26,165 nucleotides of DNA from WJMT01 sp041686095 (lineage in GTDB: Bacteria; Acidobacteriota; Aminicenantia; Aminicenantales; Aminicenantaceae): positions 1 to 26,165 of the forward strand of contig JAWLEN010000027.1 of the NCBI GenBank assembly GCA_041686095.1. Direction: 5' to 3'. The translations under genes and the position numbers were made by a program. The notes under the pieces are model-generated. The model ran no database searches, was not told the DNA's origin, and saw only the letters and a list, made by a program, of their open reading frames with translations. Below, one piece after another: positions 6,955 to 12,603 of this stretch (position 1 is the stretch's first letter; the number at the start of each line of letters is the position of its first letter).

Positions 6955-7677
6955 TCAATTGAAGCAAGATAGAATTTTCATTAAATATTCAGGGCTGGGA
7001 CGGTCAAATGTATTTTGGCTTATATATTTAAACCGAACAATTCCCTCTTCATCCACAATGAAAATTGCCGGAATGTTTTGCTCTGCTTTGCTTCCTCTCC
7101 ATTCAGTAGTGAATATCCCAAGCCCTTCAGATATTTTTTGCTGGGAATCCACTAGTATGGGAAATGGGAAAGGGATTTCTCCTTTTTTGTAAGCAAAGTC
7201 ATTTGGGAAATACTTCTGTGCCATCTTCATTCTTTGTTTTCCTCGGTCATCCAGATCCTCTGGGTTTTCTGGATTCTTCCAAATGTTTATGTCATCTAAA
7301 AGAACTGAAAAATTTTTGACCCACTCTGAAACTTCTGTATTATCATAGGGAAGAACAAATAGAATCTCAGCGTTTTTCTTTTCCCTGAGTTTTTTCTGCT
7401 TGTCAAATTCAACTAGCTCCAAGTATTGATAGGGACAAACATGGCACCAATGGCCTTCGGCAGCCAAACCACGGGGAAATACGAGAATTATATTTCTTCC
7501 CTTTAGGTCGGACAGAGTGACTTCCCCGCATTGATAAGCCGCAAGAGTAAAATCTGGCATCGGATTCCCAACTGCAACAGGACGAATTTCCTGTCCTGAA
7601 TAAAGAGATATATACGCGACGATAAGCAGTAAAATTGAACCAACAATACCCATGAATTCAATCTTATTCGCTCTCAT
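6955..7677 (-). CDS. Membrane-anchored thioredoxin-fold (AhpC/TSA redoxin) protein with CxxC
   Basis: 240 residues with an N-terminal signal-anchor helix (about residues 9-26) and then a redoxin domain: PMPDFTLAAYQCGEVTL (40-56), DLKGRNIILVFPRG (57-70) and the active site GHWCHVCPYQ with C78 and C81. The CxxCP arrangement is that of TlpA/ResA or peroxiredoxin-like proteins that act in the periplasm on disulfides or peroxides. An insert between residues about 120 and 160 is richer in charged residues than usual, and the fold closes with NIPAIFIVDEEGIVRFKYIS, containing the cis-Pro loop. A substrate cannot be assigned. It is a single gene between repeat arrays 2 and 3. An AAGGAG ribosome site and its own promoter at 7712-7740 are visible. 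Confidence 0.8.
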   Translation of the reverse strand: MRANKIEFMGIVGSILLLIVAYISLYSGQEIRPVAVGNPMPDFTLAAYQCGEVTLSDLKGRNIILVFPRGLAAEGHWCHVCPYQYLELVEFDKQKKLREKKNAEILFVLPYDNTEVSEWVKNFSVLLDDINIWKNPENPEDLDDRGKQRMKMAQKYFPNDFAYKKGEIPFPFPILVDSQQKISEGLGIFTTEWRGSKAEQNIPAIFIVDEEGIVRFKYISQNTFDRPSPEYLMKILSCFN

Positions 7678-7711
7678 TTTTTCTCCTTTTTTTTTAATAA
7701 TTCTGTATTTA

Positions 7712-7740
7712 ATAATGGGGTGTTAAAAAACAAAAGTCAA
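7712..7740 (-). promoter_or_regulatory. Probable promoter of the redoxin gene
   Basis: Minus-strand TTGACT (7740-7735) and CATTAT (7717-7712) are 17 nt apart, upstream of a 30-nt A/T-rich leader and the AAGGAG ribosome site. The 309-bp spacer 7678-7986 holds only this promoter and repeat array 3. Confidence 0.45.
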
Positions 7741-7870
7741 TAGAGTATGAATGAACAATCAAGCTGAGACTGCTGTACTTTTCTATTTTTTCTTAGAAAC
7801 ATGATTTTTCTGCAAAAAACATATATCTAAGCATTAATATAGTGATCTAATTTTAATTAACTATATTAAT

Positions 7871-7939
7871 ATCAATTATTTGCTGCAGCCAAGCTGGATA
7901 AAAATATATCTGGATAAAAATATAGCTGGATAAAAATAT
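7871..7939 (+). repeat. Repeat array 3: 26-bp core plus strict 16-bp tandem tail
   Basis: The core (7871-7896) is a perfect 26-bp inverted match to 5854-5879. It leads into three units of CTGGATAAAAATATAG-type sequence starting at 7894, 7910 and 7926, an exact 16-bp period with only the last bases varying. The first unit overlaps the end of the core. The array lies in the spacer between the outer-membrane protein 3' end and the redoxin promoter. Confidence 0.85.
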
Positions 7940-7986
7940 TAAAAAATCGATTATTATTTCGAGTAAAAAGGACTGTTTTTATGACC

Positions 7987-9345
7987 TTATCTCCACCGGC
8001 CGTACCTGGATCGTCCTCCAAATCGCGGATTCACCACATTACTGTAAACAGAGCCAAAAGTATAACTGAATCCTATATCTAGGGAATACTCATACTCCGT
8101 TGCCAGTTCCTTTCTCCGCAGCAGGATTTCATCCACAGAAGCGCCTTCAATAGGAAGTGACAGTTGATCGCGGACCCGGTCAAATCGACCATGAAGGTCT
8201 ACGGAAAAACCTTTGAAAAGCCTGAACGAAAGAAATCCACGGAGCTCCAGCCGGTTTTTTGATAGGTCATGAAAATAATGAGACCCTTCTAAGGAAGTTG
8301 AAGCGCTTCCCCATGGCTCCCTTATTTCTAAGGTTAAGGTAAGAGATTCATTATAAAGATCCTCTTTGTTTTTATTGAAAATAGTCTCTTCTATGTAATT
8401 CACTGAACTAAATCCTATTCTATACAGACATCGAAGCTGCCGGCGTGTGGATTGGGAATAAGGGAAAAAATTGTATTCAACAGCAGGGGCAATCCTGTAA
8501 TTAGCTTTTATATTGCTGTAAGTAGAGGAAGAAGCTTCGATCCAGCTCCCTACAGACCAGTGCTCGCTTATGCTTTTCACAAAAAGTCCTCTAAAATTTT
8601 TCCTCTTGGAAATACTTGTAAGTTCGTAATCTTCGTAATCATAATTATCTTCTTCATAATCGCCGGAAAGTCCCAATTGGATTTTCCATTCAGGAGTAAT
8701 CCTGTTCGCTGAAAGATCCAATCCGAGTTCTGTGGATTTTTGACTTGTTTCTCCCCCTAATTCTCCATTGACCCGGATATTAAACACCCAAAAATTCCAT
8801 TTATCCTCAACTGCTGTGGGCTCAAGCTCCCATTTGCACTGGACAGAAAGAAGATCTGCAATGGGCGTCTTCATAAGAAAAGGGAAAAGACCTTTTTTCA
8901 TGACCTCAAGCATTCCCTCACGAATCTCATCCCTGGTTTCAGTTTCGGTTGAAGAATACTCTAAAGTCTGCTCCATGCCTTCAAACTGGTTTCTGCCTAT
9001 AAAAGCCAGAGTGTATTTATCTCCGCCGCCTCCAGTGCTTTCGTCTGTGACGAGAATATGGATATCTGCATCTGTTCGATCACGGACAAAATTCACATAA
9101 GATATTTCTTTGCGGATATAATCTCTATCGCATCTCCAACAGTCAAGAAAGACTTTGGGGGCTGTCTCTTTCAGCTCATCCAGAAGAGTTTGCATGGTCT
9201 TGTTGGCTTTGTTAGCCTCTGGGTTAGTTTCAGGCGTCATGGGGAGCGGATAACTTTCAGGATTTGCATAAATGTTGGGTGCGAAAAATAAGCCGTATAT
9301 CATAATCAAAGCAGTTAGAATAATTGGAGTGATTCGTTTCGTCAT
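7987..9345 (-). CDS. Outer-membrane beta-barrel protein with conserved N-terminal periplasmic domain
   Basis: 452 residues. A signal peptide spans residues about 5-27 (cleavage near YANPES). Residues about 55-180 form a domain containing KVFLDCWRCD, FVRDRTDADIHILVTDESTGGGGDKYTLAF (given as DRTDADIHILV and TGGGGDKYTLAF) and LFPFLMKTPIADLLSVQ. I associate this pattern with uncharacterised envelope proteins of Bacteroidota-like bacteria. Residues 185-440 are alternating amphipathic strands rich in Tyr/Phe, as in a 10- to 12-strand barrel. The C-terminus (RFGGRSRYGRWR) is Arg/Gly-rich rather than ending in an aromatic beta-signal, which is unusual. AAGGAG stands 8 nt before the ATG. It has its own promoter and is separated from the upstream sigma operon by a terminator. 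No function is known to me. Confidence 0.75.
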   Translation of the reverse strand: MTKRITPIILTALIMIYGLFFAPNIYANPESYPLPMTPETNPEANKANKTMQTLLDELKETAPKVFLDCWRCDRDYIRKEISYVNFVRDRTDADIHILVTDESTGGGGDKYTLAFIGRNQFEGMEQTLEYSSTETETRDEIREGMLEVMKKGLFPFLMKTPIADLLSVQCKWELEPTAVEDKWNFWVFNIRVNGELGGETSQKSTELGLDLSANRITPEWKIQLGLSGDYEEDNYDYEDYELTSISKRKNFRGLFVKSISEHWSVGSWIEASSSTYSNIKANYRIAPAVEYNFFPYSQSTRRQLRCLYRIGFSSVNYIEETIFNKNKEDLYNESLTLTLEIREPWGSASTSLEGSHYFHDLSKNRLELRGFLSFRLFKGFSVDLHGRFDRVRDQLSLPIEGASVDEILLRRKELATEYEYSLDIGFSYTFGSVYSNVVNPRFGGRSRYGRWR

Positions 9346-9446
9346 AAAATGATCTCCTTATTTCAGGCATTCATGATATAAGAACATAAGAACATGAGCC
9401 TTTCTGATGATTTATCTTATTGATTTTTTTCATCCTTATGAAATGA

Positions 9447-9455
9447 ATTATAGCA
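9447..9455 (-). promoter_or_regulatory. Extended -10 promoter candidate for the 7987-9345 gene
   Basis: Minus-strand TGC-TATAAT (9455-9447) is a perfect -10 with the TGn extension; no good -35 lies 16-18 nt upstream. It gives a leader of about 95 nt. Confidence 0.4.
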
Positions 9456-9502
9456 GACAAATATTAAATGAGTGTTAAAAAGAGATTAATTTTTTTTAAT
9501 AA

Positions 9503-9537
9503 TAAAAAAAAGGCAGCCTTTTGGCAAAAGGCTGCCT
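9503..9537 (-). terminator. Strong Rho-independent terminator of the ECF sigma operon
   Basis: A perfect 13-bp inverted repeat (AGGCAGCCTTTTG and its complement, 9511-9537) closes on a single-base loop and is followed on the minus strand by eight Ts (9510-9503). It lies 50 bp past the last sigma-operon gene and separates it from the barrel gene downstream. Confidence 0.92.
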
Positions 9538-9586
9538 CGGTTGGTTGAGGTAGATAAGACAGAATTACATTATTTCATCACTCACA

Positions 9587-9976
9587 TCATTCAAACCATA
9601 CTTTGATGGTTTCGTCTTCTTCGTAAACCTCAATGATGGCCATGGGTCCTGCTTTTTTGAGCTCTCTAAAAATTTCTCTGACATCCACATCATATTCATC
9701 TCTGTCAATATCAAAGTGGTCATTCTCTGCTTCCAGAATCAGCTCGATCAAAGATATGGGAAGAGTCACCTTGACTTTGGTCTTGTTGGTCTTGTTGTCG
9801 GTGATCAGAACCTTGAACCATTTGACTTCCTGACCTGGCTTGACTTTGGGATTTTCCTTCACTGCTTTTTTAATGGCCTGAAGGTCACTGTCGTTACTGT
9901 CTTCTGCCATCAATAAATGGGCCGGTGCCAGACTCAGAACAAAGGCCAGTAAAACAAAAAGTGTTATTTTTTTCAT
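9587..9976 (-). CDS. Small secreted protein with LiaX/YvlB-N-like domain; last gene of the sigma operon
   Basis: 129 residues from the ATG at 9976, chosen because AAGGAGG (9989-9983) is 6 nt away; an adjacent ATG (9979) and one at 10006 are poorer choices. A signal peptide (MKKITLFVLLAFVLSLAPAH) is followed by a short linker and a compact alpha/beta domain: KVLITDNKTNKTKVKVTLP, ISLIELILE, DEYDVDVREIFRELKKAG, and the closing AIIEVYEEDETIKVWFE. The plan (basic strand, VxLPxxLxxLxL helix, acidic helix, terminal E-D-D-x-x-x-I-K-V-W/Y-x-E strand) resembles the small domain at the N-terminus of LiaX/YvlB-type envelope-stress proteins. The same domain ends the preceding gene product. Function is unknown; as part of a sigma/anti-sigma operon it may sense or buffer envelope stress. 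Confidence 0.75.
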   Translation of the reverse strand: MKKITLFVLLAFVLSLAPAHLLMAEDSNDSDLQAIKKAVKENPKVKPGQEVKWFKVLITDNKTNKTKVKVTLPISLIELILEAENDHFDIDRDEYDVDVREIFRELKKAGPMAIIEVYEEDETIKVWFE

Positions 9977-9993
9977 CATAAACCTCCTTGATG

Positions 9994-10842
9994 TTATTCG
10001 ATCCATATTTTTATAATGCTTTCTTCGTCTTTTATCTCAATAATATTGCCTTTGACTTTGGTGAGTTTTTTCAGTATTCCATCCAAATCATAACCCTCCT
10101 TTCTCAGAGATTCTTTATCCTCTTCTGGAATAGAGTTCAGGGCTAAGTCAGCCAGAGCCCATGGAATATTCAAAGAGAAGCTTGCTTCTTTCTCTCCCCT
10201 CTTATAAATCCTCAGACAAAACAGTTTTGGCTTGGATTCATATTCTTCATCTTCAATGTTTTTCAGAAGTTCCGGGTTAATCCGCAGCACAGCCAGCTTG
10301 GCTCGCTCCCGCAGTTCAGGATCTCTCTCCTCGTCAAGAATTTCTTCCAGCACAGGAAGACCCTTTCGGGCGGTCCTCTCATCTGATAGATAGCTCAACT
10401 TGAAGGCAGCATAATATTTCACAGCTCTATCCCCGCTCTCAAGCACTTTCTCGATTTCCTTTAGATACGATTTTCTTCCTTGGTTATAGAGCTTATAGGA
10501 AAGATCAATGATCTCTATTTCAGATTCCTGTATGAGATTCTTATCCGCATCTCTGCGGTTTTGATAGCGTTTATAAACTTCTATGGCTTCTCTTTCCTCC
10601 CCCTCCTGTTCCGACAGGCATTTGCCTAAATAAAAGAGTGCCTGTGAGTGAAGAGGGCTTTGAGGATAGCGAACAAGAAGGTCATTCAGTTTTTCCCGAG
10701 CTTGTTCCCACTTTTTATCAAAAATCAGGATCTTTGCTTCCTGGAACAACTCCTCATCCGATTGAGCCGCGTTTAAAGCAGCGACATGGAGAAAAGAAAA
10801 TGCCATCACCAGCAGAGCCAGTCCTATTGTTATTTTTCTCAT
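9994..10842 (-). CDS. Secreted TPR/HEAT-repeat protein with C-terminal LiaX/YvlB-N-like domain
   Basis: 282 residues from the ATG at 10842, preferred over a GTG at 10854 because GAGG lies 6 nt upstream of the ATG. A signal peptide ends near ALNAAQS. Residues about 28-90 carry tetratricopeptide-like helices (ELFQEAKILIFDKKWEQARE, LLVRYPQSPLHSQALFYLGK, EREAIEVYKRYQ). Residues about 125-195 look like HEAT-type helical pairs (DRAVKYYAAFKLSYL, LPVLEEILDEERDPELRERA). From about residue 207 comes the domain shared with the next gene, ending NIIEIKDEESIIKIWIE. TPR/HEAT modules bind partners, so a scaffold role at the inner-membrane face is plausible but inferred. It starts 1 bp after the anti-sigma stop and is followed by the small protein after 17 bp. 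Confidence 0.8.
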   Translation of the reverse strand: MRKITIGLALLVMAFSFLHVAALNAAQSDEELFQEAKILIFDKKWEQAREKLNDLLVRYPQSPLHSQALFYLGKCLSEQEGEEREAIEVYKRYQNRRDADKNLIQESEIEIIDLSYKLYNQGRKSYLKEIEKVLESGDRAVKYYAAFKLSYLSDERTARKGLPVLEEILDEERDPELRERAKLAVLRINPELLKNIEDEEYESKPKLFCLRIYKRGEKEASFSLNIPWALADLALNSIPEEDKESLRKEGYDLDGILKKLTKVKGNIIEIKDEESIIKIWIE

Positions 10843-10843
10843 T

Positions 10844-11659
10844 TTAGACCTCACTTTGCTGCAATTCCTTTTTAACTAGATTTATCTTTAATAAAATCTG
10901 CCTTTGTTCGATAAGATCCCGGATCCGGCGGCTCTCTGCAGCTGAGAGTTCGCCCCTCATTCCAGCAAGCTCCATGAGGAGAATCTCGATCTGATCGCAT
11001 ATGGCTTTGGCTTTGGCCATGTGGTGTTTGTCCAGCTGTTGGTTCATGTATCTTTTCTTGGAAAGCAGCTCACTTGTTTTGGCTTCCACAAAATCGCTCT
11101 TCCAGTATTGATCAGCTTGTTCAGGCGAAGTCTGCACAAAATCAAGCAGCAGATACTTGCTCTGCTCCAGATAATCCAGTGTCTCGCGGCGCGCCATCTC
11201 CACATCCATGGTCTCAATAAAATCTCTTGAAACCATAAATTGAGTGGGAGCCGTGCCTTCCGGGGCTCTGCCTGGCCGGAGAATCATAAAAGTCAAAACC
11301 CCGCCTATAATGATTCCGGCTAAAAGAGCGGCGTAGACTGGAGCGAGTCTTATTGTGAAAATGGAGTTTAAAAGCTTTTTGAATTTGTTTTCTGTGGACT
11401 GCTTTTGGGTTTGGTTTTTGGGAATAACTTGATCCGCGATTTGAGAAGGAAGCGCCTCCCAGTCCACAGATTCCACAGCTTCATTGATGTCTTTTTTATA
11501 AGTGTCTGCGCAGAGAAGAACCTCTTTCAACTCCTTATACTCTTTTTGGCATTCAGGACAAGAGTTCAGATGTTTCTGGATTAGAGATTTCTTTTGCTCA
11601 TCTATTTCATTATAAATATAGGCTACTAAATCTTTTTTTATGTTTTTGCAGTCCTTCAT
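10844..11659 (-). CDS. Membrane-spanning zinc-type anti-sigma factor
   Basis: 271 residues. The cytoplasmic N-terminus is an anti-sigma zinc-finger domain with C4, H30, C34 and C37 (HLNSCPEC), the H-x3-C-x2-C pattern that binds and sequesters ECF sigma factors. One transmembrane helix follows at about residues 107-127 (VYAALLAGIIIGGVLTFMIL). The periplasmic part (about 135-271) is highly helical and charged, probably coiled coil, with no enzyme signature; it may be the sensor or the protease-accessible stalk. The ATG overlaps the sigma stop in an ATGA arrangement, giving the coupled 1:1 expression typical of such pairs. Release by regulated proteolysis or by the redox state of the zinc site are both possible and cannot be separated here. 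Confidence 0.88.
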   Translation of the reverse strand: MKDCKNIKKDLVAYIYNEIDEQKKSLIQKHLNSCPECQKEYKELKEVLLCADTYKKDINEAVESVDWEALPSQIADQVIPKNQTQKQSTENKFKKLLNSIFTIRLAPVYAALLAGIIIGGVLTFMILRPGRAPEGTAPTQFMVSRDFIETMDVEMARRETLDYLEQSKYLLLDFVQTSPEQADQYWKSDFVEAKTSELLSKKRYMNQQLDKHHMAKAKAICDQIEILLMELAGMRGELSAAESRRIRDLIEQRQILLKINLVKKELQQSEV

Positions 11660-12243
11660 AAGGGCCTCCCTAAATATGGGTTCATTAAATTTCTTAATTT
11701 ATTGACCGCCTTAAAATTGAGTGATTTGACCGTGCCTACGGCAATACCCAGAGTTTCTGCGATATCCTTGTATTTGAGCTCATTGTAGTGCTTCATCACA
11801 AATATCATGCGCTGTCTTTCAGGAAGTTGTTTCAGGCACTTAACAACGATTCTCTTTATATCTGAATCTGAGTTTCTCTCTGTTCCTTTTTCATCTGTTA
11901 GATGGATTTCTTCTATTTCATCTCCCCCCAATGCTTTTTGATCATGCTTTTTATGGTTTTTTCTGTAGCGGTCAATGCAGAGATTTTTGGCGATCTGAAG
12001 AACCCAGTTTTTAAAGCTCTTGCCTTCCTCGTAATGATGTATTTTTTGATATATCCTTAAAAAAGTCTCCTGAACAATATCCAATGCATCCTCTCTGTTT
12101 TGAAAAAAAGAATAGGCCAGCTGAAAAATATTTTTCTGGTACTGACTGGTTATGGCCATAAAAGCCTCCCTATCTCCGTTTTTGGCTCTTTCAGCAAGGA
12201 CCTTTATATTGGCTGCTTCTGCTGAAACGGTTTGACCCTGCAT
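11656..12243 (-). CDS. ECF-type RNA polymerase sigma factor
   Basis: 195 residues with sigma region 2 at about 25-95 (AYSFFQNREDALDIVQETFL, then FKNWVLQIAKNLCIDRYRK for -10 recognition) and region 4 at about 130-185 (LKQLPERQRMIFVMKHYNEL, then YKDIAETLGIAVGTVKSLN as the helix-turn-helix that reads the -35). Region 3 is absent, as in ECF sigma factors. It redirects polymerase to a small regulon, held in check by the anti-sigma factor encoded next. No clear Shine-Dalgarno precedes the ATG; instead there are three GATA-type repeats (12247-12268). Upstream lies a micro-ORF (12315-12398) and an ECF-like promoter (12455-12480), which would make the operon autoregulated. The numbered ECF group cannot be assigned by eye. 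Confidence 0.92.
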   Translation of the reverse strand: MQGQTVSAEAANIKVLAERAKNGDREAFMAITSQYQKNIFQLAYSFFQNREDALDIVQETFLRIYQKIHHYEEGKSFKNWVLQIAKNLCIDRYRKNHKKHDQKALGGDEIEEIHLTDEKGTERNSDSDIKRIVVKCLKQLPERQRMIFVMKHYNELKYKDIAETLGIAVGTVKSLNFKAVNKLRNLMNPYLGRPL

Positions 12244-12246
12244 TTG

Positions 12247-12268
12247 ATTATCGCTTATCGCCTATCAC
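12247..12268 (-). repeat. GATAAGC-type triplet repeat in the ribosome-site region of the sigma gene
   Basis: On the minus strand GATAGGC, GATAAGC and GATAATC follow one another in an 8-nt rhythm ending 3 nt before the sigma ATG. They occupy the place where a ribosome site would be. The unit resembles GATAAGCT of repeat array 2. Confidence 0.5.
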
Positions 12269-12314
12269 TTTTATTTTTCTGACAGTACTTCATTCTTTTT
12301 CGACTTGAATAATC

Positions 12315-12398
12315 CTATTCCAGCCAGATCAGGACCTTACTGTCTTCACCATCAGCTTCCACGAGCATGCCCGGTCCTATATGAGCTTTATTTCTCAT
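12315..12398 (-). CDS. 27-residue micro-ORF sharing the operon's C-terminal W-x-E motif
   Basis: A short frame with a good ribosome site (GAGGTG 5-6 nt before the ATG at 12398-12396) encodes 27 residues. It closes with MLVEADGEDSKVLIWLE and a TAG at 12317-12315. That ending matches the C-terminal strand of both secreted proteins of the same operon (DEESIIKIWIE and EEDETIKVWFE). It lies 71 bp upstream of the sigma start and downstream of the ECF-like promoter, so it would be in the operon leader. It may be a remnant of a third copy of the domain or an active leader peptide. No signal peptide is present. Expression is unproven. Confidence 0.45.
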   Translation of the reverse strand: MRNKAHIGPGMLVEADGEDSKVLIWLE

Positions 12399-12454
12399 TG
12401 TCTCACCTCAATAAGTTAAGAATTTTATTATCCATTTGTCTCTATCACCTGTTT

Positions 12455-12480
12455 CTACGCAAAGCAAAGAAAAAAGGTTC
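12455..12480 (-). promoter_or_regulatory. ECF-like promoter candidate for the sigma operon
   Basis: On the minus strand GAACC (12480-12476) and CGTAG (12459-12455) are 16 nt apart, close to the GGAAC / CGTC layout used by RpoE-type ECF factors. The start would be near 12447. If used, the sigma factor drives its own operon. The rest of the 360-bp spacer 12244-12603 holds only the micro-ORF and the GATA repeats. Confidence 0.45.
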
Positions 12481-12603
12481 ACTTATGTTTAGAAAAAATT
12501 TTGGGCTTTTTTTAGTATAAAAATATATAGGTTCAGGGAAAATAGGGACCTAACCCTGTGGAAAACACACTAAAAGTCATTCATATTAAAGAAATTACTT
12601 TGT

